Source of the DNA: DATDAH01 sp036525535
GTDB taxonomy: Bacteria > Actinomycetota > Acidimicrobiia > Acidimicrobiales > DATDAH01
Reading direction: 5' to 3'
NCBI GenBank assembly: GCA_036525535.1
Contig: DATDAH010000377.1
Coordinates: 1-56,144, forward strand
Length of the DNA stretch: 56,144 nucleotides
Shown one piece after another: positions 7,578 through 15,803 of the stretch. Both the position numbers and the translations under genes were made by a program. Position 1 is the stretch's first letter, and the number at the start of each line of letters is the position of its first letter. Under the pieces are notes generated by a model. The model worked only from the letters and a program-made list of their open reading frames with translations, was not told the origin of the DNA and made no database searches.

Positions 7578-8704
7578 GCGCTGATCACCTCCGCGAGGTC
7601 CTCCAGCGAGGCCAGCGAGTGGCCTTCGAGGAACTGGTCGACGTGGGGTAGGGCCGCAGCCATCCCCCGGGCAAGGGGCTCGTACCCGGCGCTGGCCTTG
7701 AGGGGGTTGACCCAGATGAGGCGGTGCGTGATCCGATGCAGGCGCTCGACCTCGGCCCCGAGCAGCTCGGGCTCGCCTCGGTCCCACCCGTCGGAGAGGA
7801 CGACCACAGTGGCGCCTCGCGCCAGCCCGCGGACGCCCCAATCGTCGTTGAACTCCCGCAGGCAGGCACCGAGCCGGGTCCCACCCGACCAGTCGACGAC
7901 GGCGGAGCTCGCCGCCCGCATGGCGGCGTCGGGGTCCCGGGACGACAGCTCCCGGGTCAGGCGGGTCAGGCGCGTGCCGATGGCAAAGGCCTCGACCCTC
8001 GTCCCCGCCGCCACGACGACCTGGGCGAAGCGGAGCAGGGCCCGGGCATGGGCCTCCATCGAGCCCGACACGTCCACCAGGAGGACGAGGCGGCGGGGCC
8101 GCTCGCCCGGGTCCAGCCAGCGCCGGTCGATTGTCTCGCCCCCGGAGCGCATCGCGGCCCGGGTGGTCCGGCGCAGGTCCGGCCAGCGCCCCGGCTGTCG
8201 GGTGGGCCGGCGACGGCGGGAGGGCCGCCGGGCGCGGCGCACCTTGAGCTGGGCCAGTAGGCGCATGGCCTCGGTTCGCTCGGCATCCGTGCACGCCGCG
8301 AAGTCCTTGTGGCGAAGGACCTCGCCCGGTGACCAACGCACGACCTGGGCCGGGCGGTCCTCTTCGGGACCGTCGTCGTCACCGTCACCGCCGTCGTCGG
8401 TCGCTGTCGGCACGGGTACGGGCGGGGGCGCGAGCGGAGGTGGGCCGGGCCCCAGGTCCTGATTGCCACCGAAGAACGCGGCGAAGGCCACGTCATAGAC
8501 GCCGATGTCCTCAGGCTGTCGGACCAGCGTGGCTCGTCCGGCCCAGTAGACGAGGCGGCGGTCGTCCGAGCCCACCGCCTCCCAGGCCCGCACGAAGGCG
8601 AGCACGCTGTCGACCGGCACCTCCAGCTCGGCCGAGCGCAGGACCCGGCCGAACGCCACCGCCGCCCGTTCGGGACGCAAGGGCGCTGTCGTCTCAGGCA
8701 CCAC
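7574..8704 (-). CDS. coxE: VWA domain protein, CoxE-like
   Basis: 376 residues. Residues 1-100 form the conserved CoxE N-terminal region (PVDSVLAFVRAWEAVGSDDRRLVYWAGRATLV). An acidic, Pro-rich linker follows, then an Arg-rich stretch, then a VWA domain with the MIDAS motif DVSGS at 211-215 and TVVVLSDGWDRGEPELL. CoxE works with the AAA+ ATPase CoxD in maturing the active site of aerobic CO dehydrogenase, and pairs of this kind act as metal-insertion chaperones. The start overlaps the coxD end by 11 bases, which supports joint expression. Confidence 0.87.
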   Translation of the reverse strand: MVPETTAPLRPERAAVAFGRVLRSAELEVPVDSVLAFVRAWEAVGSDDRRLVYWAGRATLVRQPEDIGVYDVAFAAFFGGNQDLGPGPPPLAPPPVPVPTATDDGGDGDDDGPEEDRPAQVVRWSPGEVLRHKDFAACTDAERTEAMRLLAQLKVRRARRPSRRRRPTRQPGRWPDLRRTTRAAMRSGGETIDRRWLDPGERPRRLVLLVDVSGSMEAHARALLRFAQVVVAAGTRVEAFAIGTRLTRLTRELSSRDPDAAMRAASSAVVDWSGGTRLGACLREFNDDWGVRGLARGATVVVLSDGWDRGEPELLGAEVERLHRITHRLIWVNPLKASAGYEPLARGMAAALPHVDQFLEGHSLASLEDLAEVISA

Positions 8705-9599
8705 GCAGGACGGCCTTGCGGATGAGGTCCCCGATGCCCTGGTCCCGGACCCGCTGCTGGTCTTCTCGGTACTTGACGACGGTGCCGAGGGTGACGCCGA
8801 CCGTTTCCTCGTCGAGGTCGGCCTTGCCCAGCGCGGCGAGGGCCTGGGCCCAGTCGATCGTCTCGGCCACGCCGGGGGGCTTGTAGAGGTTGAGCTCGCG
8901 GAGCTGTTCGACCACGCCGGCGACCTGCCGAGCCAGGCTCTCAGCCACCTGGGGCGCCCGGACCCGGACGATGGCGACCTCGCGGTCGAAGTCGGGGTGC
9001 TCGACCCAGTGGTAGAGGCAGCGGCGTTTGAGGGCGTCGTGCACGTCTCGGGTCCGGTTCGACGTGATGATCACGACCGGCGGGTTCGGCGTCGAGAAGG
9101 TGCCCAGCTCGGGAACCGTGACCTGGTAGTCGGAGAGGATCTCGAGCAGGAAGGCCTCGAACTCGTCATCGGCCCGGTCCACCTCGTCGATCAGGAGGAC
9201 GGGCGGCGGGCCGTCGGCGTGGTCGATGGCCTGCAGGAGGGCCCGACGGACGAGGAAGCGCTCGGTGTAGAGCTCATCCTCGAGAGCTTCGGCGGCCGCG
9301 CCGTCGGCCCGGCCCGTGGCCTCCGCCGTGCGCAGGTGGAGGAGCTGTCGGGCGTAGTCCCACTCGTACACGGCCTGGGCGACGTCGATGCCCTCGTAGC
9401 ACTGGAGGCGGATGAGCTCACCATCGGTCCAGCGGGCCAGCACCTTGGCCACCTCGGTCTTGCCGACCCCGGCCTCGCCTTCGAGCAGCAGGGGTCGCTG
9501 CAGCTCCAGAGCCAGGAAGATGGCCGTGGCCAGACCGTCGTCAGCCAGGTAGTCGTGCGCCGCGAGCGCGTCCGCCACTTCGACCGGAGTCGTCCCCAC
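8694..9599 (-). CDS. coxD: MoxR-family AAA+ ATPase, CoxD-like
   Basis: 301 residues. Walker A GEAGVGKT lies at 41-48, and Walker B is LLIDEVDRADDEFEAFLLEIL. Sensor 1 is VVIITSNRTRDVHDALKRRCLYHW with the arginine finger region. The IRLQCYEGIDVAQAVYEWDYARQLLHLR segment after Walker A is diagnostic of CoxD/MoxR ATPases. Together with CoxE it is thought to unfold or remodel the CoxL apoenzyme during sulfur and metal insertion. The GTG start lies just downstream of the binding-protein-like gene, so all genes from 10491 down to coxG could form one transcript. Confidence 0.9.
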   Translation of the reverse strand: MGTTPVEVADALAAHDYLADDGLATAIFLALELQRPLLLEGEAGVGKTEVAKVLARWTDGELIRLQCYEGIDVAQAVYEWDYARQLLHLRTAEATGRADGAAAEALEDELYTERFLVRRALLQAIDHADGPPPVLLIDEVDRADDEFEAFLLEILSDYQVTVPELGTFSTPNPPVVIITSNRTRDVHDALKRRCLYHWVEHPDFDREVAIVRVRAPQVAESLARQVAGVVEQLRELNLYKPPGVAETIDWAQALAALGKADLDEETVGVTLGTVVKYREDQQRVRDQGIGDLIRKAVLRGA

Positions 9600-9603
9600 G
9601 GGG

Positions 9604-10491
9604 TCAGGTTACGAGGGTGGCCGCCTCTGGCGACGACGAGCCCACCACCTCGGGGTGCAGGATCTCGGCCAGGACCTTGACGCCATCGACCAGACGGGGC
9701 CCCGGTCGGACGATGTAGGCGTCACCGTCCACCGCCCAGACGGCGGCGGTGGAGGGCAGGTGTCGCTCGGCCTGCCGGGCGTGCCTGAGGGCGCCTTCCA
9801 ACCCGAATCCGCACGGGGCGACCACTGCGACGTCGGGCTGGGCGTCGACCACGGCCTCCCAGGTGAGGGGCGCGGAGGCCGTGCCGTCCGAAGCGAGGAC
9901 GGGCTCGCCGCCGGCCGCCCGCACCATGTCCGGGATCCAGTGCCCGGCGCCGAACGGCGGATCGATCCACTCGAGGACCAGGACCCGGGGTCGGGGCCGA
10001 TCGGCGAGCACGCTGCGGATGACGCCCAGCTCGAGCCGGAGGGCGGCCGTGAGCTCGGCGCCGCGATCGGCCACATCCAGGACGGTGCCGACCCGACCGA
10101 TGTCATCGATGACCTCCTCGAGCGACGTGGGGTCGAGTGAGATCACCACCGCCGAGCATCCGAGGCGGTCGAGGGCCTGGTCGACGTCCCCCGACGGCAC
10201 GGCGCAGACCCGGCACAGGTCCTGGGTCAGGATCACATCGGGATCGATCTCAGCGATCGCCGCCTCATCCAACCGGTACAGCGGCGCCCCGCCCTCCGTC
10301 GCCGCCCGCACCGCGGCGTCGATCGCCTCCGGGTCATCCGCGCTCGCCTCCAGCCCGGACGAGGAGATGATCCGCTTCCCCCGCGCCTCGGGCGGGAAGT
10401 CACACTCGAATGTCACCCCTGCCAGATCGTCACCGAGCCCCAATGCGAACACGATCTCCGTGGCTGAAGGCAGGAGCGACACGATCCGCAT
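9604..10491 (-). CDS. Cobalamin-binding-like (BtuF-type) protein without signal peptide
   Basis: 295 residues. MRIVSLLPSATEIVFALGLGDDLAGVTFECDFP is the standard opening of BtuF-type helical-backbone binding proteins. DPDVILTQDLCRVCAVP and RVLVLEWIDPPFGAGHWIPDMVRAAGG are family motifs. It begins directly with the domain: there is no signal peptide, lipobox or transmembrane helix, so it should be cytoplasmic unless exported otherwise. Such orphan, leaderless versions are annotated as cobalamin-binding proteins, but the ligand is unproven. It heads the minus-strand cox maturation row, 4 bases before coxD, and diverges from the SDR gene. Confidence 0.8.
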   Translation of the reverse strand: MRIVSLLPSATEIVFALGLGDDLAGVTFECDFPPEARGKRIISSSGLEASADDPEAIDAAVRAATEGGAPLYRLDEAAIAEIDPDVILTQDLCRVCAVPSGDVDQALDRLGCSAVVISLDPTSLEEVIDDIGRVGTVLDVADRGAELTAALRLELGVIRSVLADRPRPRVLVLEWIDPPFGAGHWIPDMVRAAGGEPVLASDGTASAPLTWEAVVDAQPDVAVVAPCGFGLEGALRHARQAERHLPSTAAVWAVDGDAYIVRPGPRLVDGVKVLAEILHPEVVGSSSPEAATLVT

Positions 10492-10514
10492 ACCGCAGTG
10501 TGGCGGCGGCGACC

Positions 10515-10520
10515 TAGGTT
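10515..10520 (+). promoter_or_regulatory. Putative -10 box (TAGGTT) of a leaderless SDR transcript
   Basis: TAGGTT fits the actinobacterial -10 pattern TANNNT and ends 6 bases before the ATG at 10527. A transcript starting 7 bases after the box would begin at the start codon itself, with no leader. No Shine-Dalgarno sequence precedes the ATG. No convincing -35 element was found. Confidence 0.5.
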
Positions 10521-10526
10521 CGGCCC

Positions 10527-11276
10527 ATGGATCTCGGACTGCGTGGGAAGCGGGCTGCAGTGGCGGCCGGATCGGCGGGCCTGGGCCTCGCTTGCGCGAA
10601 GGCGCTCGCCGCCGAGGGCGTGCAGGTGTCCCTCTGCGGGCGGGACCGGGCCAAGGCCGAAGCGGCCGCGGCGGACATCGGTGCCGTCGCCCTCATGGCC
10701 GACCTGAGCGACGTCGACCAGGCCACGGGCTTCATCGAGCAAGCGAGCGAACAGCTCGGGGGGACGATCGACATCGTCGTGGCCAACGCCGGCGGGCCGC
10801 CGACCGGGACCTTCGCGTCGACCGACCTCGACGGCTACCGACAGGCCGTCGAGCTGAACCTGCTGTCTTCGATCGCCCTGTGCCGGGCCGCCGTGCCCGC
10901 CATGCAGGCGCAGCGCTGGGGTCGAGTGGTGGCGATCACCTCCATCGGGGTCCGCCAGCCGCCGCCCTACCTCATGGCCTCGGCCACAGCCCGCGCCGGG
11001 CTCACGGCCTTTCTGAAGGTCCTGGCCACGGAGGTCGCCCCCGACGGGGTGACCGTCAACTCGGCCCAGCCCGGGATGCACGACACCGACCGGGTCCGCC
11101 AGCTCCATGGTGGCGGAACACCGCCTGCGGAGGCGGCCGCGGGCATCCCCGTCGGTCACCTGGGCGATGCCGAAGACTTCGGCGCCGTGGTCGCCTTCCT
11201 CTGCTCCCAGCAGGCCCGCTTCGTGACCGGTACCTCGGTCCTGATCGACGGCGGCGCCTTTCCCGGCCTGGTCTGA
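10527..11276 (+). CDS. SDR family oxidoreductase, active-site Tyr/Lys apparently missing
   Basis: 249 residues. The cofactor-binding strand AAVAAGSAGLGLACAKALAAEG and the NAG motif VVANAGGPP are present, as is the VTVNSAQPGMHDTDRV ending segment. The catalytic YxxxK pair, expected after SIGVRQPPP, aligns with LMASATARAGLTAFL, so Tyr and Lys seem absent. A subgroup of FabG-like SDRs shows this pattern and its chemistry is uncertain. The gene lies on the plus strand 82 bases before coxS and may be cotranscribed with it. The role in the island is unknown. Confidence 0.82.
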   Translation: MDLGLRGKRAAVAAGSAGLGLACAKALAAEGVQVSLCGRDRAKAEAAAADIGAVALMADLSDVDQATGFIEQASEQLGGTIDIVVANAGGPPTGTFASTDLDGYRQAVELNLLSSIALCRAAVPAMQAQRWGRVVAITSIGVRQPPPYLMASATARAGLTAFLKVLATEVAPDGVTVNSAQPGMHDTDRVRQLHGGGTPPAEAAAGIPVGHLGDAEDFGAVVAFLCSQQARFVTGTSVLIDGGAFPGLV

Positions 11277-11285
11277 CCGCGCCTA

Positions 11286-11301
11286 CTGACGCGACGGTCA
11301 G
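11286..11301. promoter_or_regulatory. Small inverted repeat upstream of coxS
   Basis: CTGAC and GTCAG face each other around GCGACG in the 82-base gap between the SDR gene and coxS. It could be an operator or a short hairpin. The arms are only 5 bases, so chance is a fair explanation. Confidence 0.2.
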
Positions 11302-11358
11302 CACAAGCCGGAATCTCGCGCGAGGATGGCCGGGACGACCTTCACCGGGGGGTGACGC

Positions 11359-11829
11359 ATGGATGTGTCCGTGACCGTCAATGGCGCGGCGGCGACTGAT
11401 GACGTCGAGCCACGGTTGCTGCTGGTCCACTACCTGCGCGACGTCCGCGGCCTCACCGGCACCAACGTCGGCTGTGACACCTCGTCGTGTGGGGCCTGCA
11501 CCGTGCTCGTCAACGGCGAATCCGTGAAGTCCTGCACGATGCTGGCCGTCCAGGCCGACGGCCAGGAGATCACCACCATCGAAGGCCTGGCCAACGGCAC
11601 CGAGCTCCATCCGATGCAGCAGGCCTTCCACGAGAACCATGCTTTGCAGTGCGGGTACTGCACGCCGGGCATGGTCATGGCCGCCGTCTCCCTCCTCGAG
11701 GAGCACGACGACCTCGACGAGGCCGGCGTGCGGGAGGGCCTCGAGGGCAATCTCTGTCGCTGCACCGGCTACCACAACATCGTCAAAGCGGTCATGGCCG
11801 CCGCCGGCGCGAAGGGGGGTCCGGCATGA
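11359..11829 (+). CDS. coxS: CO-dehydrogenase-type small subunit, 2 x [2Fe-2S]
   Basis: 156 residues. The plant-type [2Fe-2S] cluster is held by the cysteines of GCDTSSCGACTV plus the later Cys of VKSCTM. The second cluster is held by QCGYCTPGM and CRCTGYHNIV. This is the normal pattern for small subunits of the xanthine dehydrogenase/CO dehydrogenase family, which pass electrons from the molybdenum centre to FAD. A GGGGGGTG stretch before the ATG may act as ribosome binding site. The stop overlaps coxL (ATGA). Confidence 0.93.
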   Translation: MDVSVTVNGAAATDDVEPRLLLVHYLRDVRGLTGTNVGCDTSSCGACTVLVNGESVKSCTMLAVQADGQEITTIEGLANGTELHPMQQAFHENHALQCGYCTPGMVMAAVSLLEEHDDLDEAGVREGLEGNLCRCTGYHNIVKAVMAAAGAKGGPA

Positions 11830-14174
11830 CCGTCACCGGTACGCGGATGCTCCGCAAGGAGGACCCCGAGCTGCTGTCCGGCGAGGCCCGCTACGTCGAC
11901 GACCTCCCCATCACCGGCGCCCTCTGGCTGGGCATCGTCCGCAGTCCCTGTGCCCACGCGCGGATCGGCACCATCGACACCAGTGCGGCCGAGGCCATGC
12001 CGGGGGTGAAAGCGGTCTACACGGGCGCCCAGCTCGTCGAGCTCGGCATGGGCGCGCTGCCCTGTGCCTGGGCCGTGACCGAGGACATGGTGGCCCCGGA
12101 GCACCTGCCCGTCGCCGTGAGCGAGGCTGCCTTCGCGGGCGACGCCGTCGCCGTGGTCGTGGCGGAGAGTCGCTACCAGGCGCGGGATGCATGCGGCGCG
12201 GTGGAGGTCGACTACGAGACCCTGACCGCCGTCGTCGACCTCGAGGCCGCGGCCACCGATGCCGTCCTGACCCACACCGACCTCACCTCGAACACGTCCT
12301 ACGTCTGGGAGCTCATCCCGGATCCGGACGCGGTGGAACGGGCGTTCAGCGAGGCCACCCACCACATCCGCGAGCGCTACATCCAACAGCGCCTCATCCC
12401 CTCGGCCATGGAGCCCCGGGGTGTGGTCGTGGTCCCCCAGCCCCAAGGCGGTGAGATCACCATCTGGTCCGCCACGCAGATCCCTCACATCCTGAAGCTC
12501 ATGGTCGCGGCCACGACCGGCACGCCGGAGCACAAGGTGCGGGTCATCGCCCCGTCGGTCGGCGGCGGGTTCGGCTGCAAGCTCAACGTGTACGCCGAGG
12601 AGATCCTGGCGGTCATCCTGGCCAAGCACCACGGCGTGCCAGTACGCTGGACCGAAGAGCGCACCGAGGCCGCCCTGTCCACGATCCAGGGCCGGGGCCA
12701 GGTCCAGGACATCGAGCTGGCGGCCGACGCCGACGGCAAGGTCACCGCTGTCCGCGCCAAGTTGCTGGCCGACATGGGGGCCTACCTGCAGCTCGTGACC
12801 CCGGGCATCCCCCTGCTGGGCGCCTTCCTGTACCACGGCGTCTACGACATCCCGGCCTACTCCTTCACCTGCCAGGGGCTGTTCACCAACCTCCCCCCGA
12901 CCGACGCCTACCGGGGCGCGGGCCGGCCCGAGGCGTCCTACGCCATCGAGCGAGCCATGGACGCCCTGGCCCGCGAGGTCGGGGTCACCCCCGAGGAGAT
13001 CCGGCGGCGCAACTACATCCCCAGCGACGCCTTCCCCTACGACTCCCCCGCCGGACTGGTCTTCGACAGCGGCAACTACGAGCCGACGCTGGACCGGGCC
13101 CTGGAGCTCGCCGGGCTCGACGACCTGCGGGGCGAGCAACAGCGCCTGCGGGACGAGGGCTCGACCACCCACTTGGGCATCGGCCTCTGCACCTACGTGG
13201 AGATGTGCGGCCTGGCCCCCAGCCGGGTCCTGGCGTCGCTCAACTACGGCGCCGGTGGCTGGGAGTCCGCCACGGTGCGGATGCTGCCGACGGGCAGCGT
13301 CCAGGTGGTCACCGGGACTTCGCCGCACGGTCAGGGCCATGAGACCACGTGGTCCCAGATCGTGGCCGACCAGCTCGGCATCGACCCCGACGCCATCGAG
13401 GTCCTGCACTCCGACACGGCCATCGCCGCCCTTGGCATGGACAGCTACGGTTCCCGCTCTCTCGCCGTCGGCGGCACGGCCGTGCACATGGCCACCGACC
13501 TGGTGCTGGAGAAGGCCCGGGCCATCGCCGCCCACCAGCTGGAGGCATCGGCCGACGACCTCGAGTTCGAGGAGGGCTCGTTCCGGGTGCGGGGCTCGCC
13601 GGACAAGTCCGTGGCCATCGGCGACGTGGCCATGGCCGCGTTCACCGCCCACGACCTGCCCGACGGCATGGAGCCGAACCTCTCGGCCCAGGTCACCTAC
13701 GACCCGCCCAACTTCGTCTTCCCGTTCGGCACCCATGTGGCCGTCGTCGAGATCGACGAGGAGACCGGCGACATCCGTCTCCGGGACTACGTCGCGGTCG
13801 ACGACTGCGGCAACCAGATCAACCCGATGATCGTCGACGGTCAGCTCCACGGCGGGATCCTGCAGGGGGTGGCCCAAGCCCTCTGGGAGGGGGCCGCCTA
13901 CGACGAGGACGGCAACCTGAACAACGCCTCGTTGGCCGACTACCTCGTGCCCTCGGCCATGGAGGCACCGACCTTCACGCTGGACTCGACGGTCACGCCC
14001 AGCCCGACCAACCCGCTCGGGGTCAAGGGCATCGGGGAGGCCGGGACCATCGGTTCCGCCGCCGCCGTCATGAACGCGGTGATCGATGCCCTCGGGCCCC
14101 TCGGCATCACGGACATCGACATGCCCGCCTCGCCCAACAAGGTCTGGGCGGCGATCCAGGAGGCCCGCTCGTGA
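11826..14174 (+). CDS. coxL: Form II CO-dehydrogenase-like molybdopterin-binding large subunit
   Basis: 782 residues; ATG overlapping the coxS stop. The start MTVTGTRMLRKEDPELLSG begins at the usual GxRxxRxED region. The active-site loop at 361-367 is AYRGAGR, diagnostic of form II (BMS) CoxL homologues; true form I CO dehydrogenase has AYxCSFR. The catalytic glutamate lies at 738 in GIGEAG. The molybdenum-cytosine-dinucleotide contacts GGGFGCKLNVYAEE and PHGQGHETTW are intact. Form II enzymes oxidise CO poorly or act on other substrates, so the real substrate is open. It is paired with coxS and coxM in the order S-L-M usual for form II. Confidence 0.93.
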   Translation: MTVTGTRMLRKEDPELLSGEARYVDDLPITGALWLGIVRSPCAHARIGTIDTSAAEAMPGVKAVYTGAQLVELGMGALPCAWAVTEDMVAPEHLPVAVSEAAFAGDAVAVVVAESRYQARDACGAVEVDYETLTAVVDLEAAATDAVLTHTDLTSNTSYVWELIPDPDAVERAFSEATHHIRERYIQQRLIPSAMEPRGVVVVPQPQGGEITIWSATQIPHILKLMVAATTGTPEHKVRVIAPSVGGGFGCKLNVYAEEILAVILAKHHGVPVRWTEERTEAALSTIQGRGQVQDIELAADADGKVTAVRAKLLADMGAYLQLVTPGIPLLGAFLYHGVYDIPAYSFTCQGLFTNLPPTDAYRGAGRPEASYAIERAMDALAREVGVTPEEIRRRNYIPSDAFPYDSPAGLVFDSGNYEPTLDRALELAGLDDLRGEQQRLRDEGSTTHLGIGLCTYVEMCGLAPSRVLASLNYGAGGWESATVRMLPTGSVQVVTGTSPHGQGHETTWSQIVADQLGIDPDAIEVLHSDTAIAALGMDSYGSRSLAVGGTAVHMATDLVLEKARAIAAHQLEASADDLEFEEGSFRVRGSPDKSVAIGDVAMAAFTAHDLPDGMEPNLSAQVTYDPPNFVFPFGTHVAVVEIDEETGDIRLRDYVAVDDCGNQINPMIVDGQLHGGILQGVAQALWEGAAYDEDGNLNNASLADYLVPSAMEAPTFTLDSTVTPSPTNPLGVKGIGEAGTIGSAAAVMNAVIDALGPLGITDIDMPASPNKVWAAIQEARS

Positions 14175-14992
14175 TCCCTGTTGCGTTCGACTACGTCCGG
14201 GCCGGCTCGGCCGACGAGGCATTGGCCCTCCTCGCCGAACGCGGCGACGAGGCCAAGCTCCTGGCCGGTGGCCACTCCCTGCTGCCGCTGATGAAGCTGC
14301 GGCTGGCCGTGCCCGGCGTGCTGGTCGACATCGGTCGCCTCGACGACCTGTCCTACATCCGTGAGGACGGCGACACCATCGCCATCGGGGCCCTGACCCG
14401 GCACCGTGACATCGAGACCAGCGATGTCCTGAAGGAGCACGTGCCCCTCCTCGCCCACGCCACCTCGAAGGTCGGTGACCCTCAGGTCCGCCATCGCGGC
14501 ACGCTTGGCGGGGCGCTGTCCCACGGCGATCCGGCGGCGGACCACCCCGCCGTCCTGCTCGCCCTCGGGGGCGAGATGGTCATCCGGGGCCCGGGCGGCG
14601 AGCGCACGGTGGCGGCCGACGACTTCTTCACCGGATTTCTGGAGACGGCTCTCGCCCCCGACGAGCTGTTGACCGAGGTCCGCATCCCCAAGGCGACCGG
14701 TGCCGGCTGGTCGTTCCAGAAGTTCAACCGCCGGGCCCAGGACTGGGCCATCGTCGGCGTGGCCGCCGTGCACAACGGCCGCACGGGCATCGGCTTGGTC
14801 AACATGGACACCAAGCCCACCCGAGCCACGGCATCGGAGGAGGCCATGGCCGGCGGGGCCTCAGCCGCCGACGCGGCCGACGTCGCCCACGAGGGGACCA
14901 ACCCGCCGGCTGACCTGAACGGCACCGTCGAGTACCGCCAACACCTGGCCCGGGTCCTCGTCCGCCGCGCCCTCGAAGAAGCGACCGCCTAG
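14171..14992 (+). CDS. coxM: CO-dehydrogenase-type FAD-binding middle subunit
   Basis: 273 residues with a GTG start overlapping the coxL stop (GTGA). The N-terminal FAD motif LLAGGHSLLPLMKLRLAVP near residue 35 and the second FAD motif TLGGALSHGDPAADHPAVLLAL near 116 are both clear. The C-terminal CODH-FAD domain (FNRRAQDWAIVGVAAV, then EYRQHLARVLVRRAL) is complete. It receives electrons from CoxS and hands them to a membrane acceptor, perhaps through CoxG. It converges with the ABC permease gene, whose stop is only one base away. Confidence 0.93.
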   Translation: MIPVAFDYVRAGSADEALALLAERGDEAKLLAGGHSLLPLMKLRLAVPGVLVDIGRLDDLSYIREDGDTIAIGALTRHRDIETSDVLKEHVPLLAHATSKVGDPQVRHRGTLGGALSHGDPAADHPAVLLALGGEMVIRGPGGERTVAADDFFTGFLETALAPDELLTEVRIPKATGAGWSFQKFNRRAQDWAIVGVAAVHNGRTGIGLVNMDTKPTRATASEEAMAGGASAADAADVAHEGTNPPADLNGTVEYRQHLARVLVRRALEEATA

Positions 14993-14993
14993 C

Positions 14994-15803
14994 TCACTCC
15001 TGGGTCAGGCGCAGGAGGCCGCGGTAGGCCCAGCGGCCGAACAACAGGGTCCCGAGCAGGATCACCAGCAGGCCGGGCCAGGTGTCGGCCCAGGTGATCT
15101 GGTCGACGAAGCCCTGCCGGGCCATGCGCAGGATGTTGGTCATCGGGTTGACCGTGGCCACACCGTGGAGCCAGCCCTGCATCACCGCCAGGGGCACCTG
15201 ACCGACCGAGAGGAACATCACCACGAAGACGCCGACCTGCACGAGGGAGCCGGAGCGCTGGGTGCGGAACTTGTAGACCAGGGCCAGCCCGTAGAAGGTG
15301 GCGATGAGGGCCACGCCCTCCGCCGTCAACAGCAGCATCAGCAGGCCCCGGACCCCCTCGGTCAGCTCCAGGCCACCGATGAAGGCCACCGCCAGCACCA
15401 CGGTGAAGGGCAGCAGCACCCGCACCATCGCCCCCGACAGGGGCCCGAGCATCAGGCTGAACCGCGAGCTGGGTGACATCAGTAGACGGTCGTAGAACCC
15501 GTTCTCGAGGTCGGCGGCGACTGACTGCGACGCCCCGACGCCGGCAAAGGCCGCCCCCTGGATGACGGCGTAGGGCGCCACCCAGGAGAGGATCGAGTCG
15601 GTCGGGAAGCCGGGGATGTTGACCACGGACGAGAAGGCACCGCTGAAGGAGATCAGCAGGAAGACCGGCATGGCGACCGTCGGGATGATGGCGGCCGGGA
15701 TCCGGCGGATCCGCACCAGGCTGCGGCCGCCGAGCGTCCGGGCTACGGCGAACGTGCTGATCCGGTTCACGCCCTGCGTCGGGGCCACGGCGACGGAGGT
15801 CAC
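14994..15803 (-). CDS. ABC-2 type transporter permease (second)
   Basis: 269 residues with a GTG start overlapping the previous permease stop. Six hydrophobic segments are visible, from IIPTVAMPVFLLISFSGAF to the final LLVILLGTLLFGRWAY. DLENGFYDRLLMSPSSRFSLMLGPL is the coupling-helix motif of drug-export (DrrB-like) permeases. It is the third gene of a three-gene exporter with two different permeases. The substrate is not known; family members export lipids, antibiotics or glycans. It converges tightly with coxM. Confidence 0.85.
   Translation of the reverse strand: MTSVAVAPTQGVNRISTFAVARTLGGRSLVRIRRIPAAIIPTVAMPVFLLISFSGAFSSVVNIPGFPTDSILSWVAPYAVIQGAAFAGVGASQSVAADLENGFYDRLLMSPSSRFSLMLGPLSGAMVRVLLPFTVVLAVAFIGGLELTEGVRGLLMLLLTAEGVALIATFYGLALVYKFRTQRSGSLVQVGVFVVMFLSVGQVPLAVMQGWLHGVATVNPMTNILRMARQGFVDQITWADTWPGLLVILLGTLLFGRWAYRGLLRLTQE

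Noticed and set aside
11826..14174. True (form I) aerobic CO dehydrogenase
   Set aside because: The active-site loop is AYRGAGR, not AYxCSFR, and the gene order is S-L-M rather than M-S-L.
11769..14222. 817-residue open frame on the minus strand
   Set aside because: It is antisense to coxL and contains no recognisable motif; coxL is intact with all cofactor sites.
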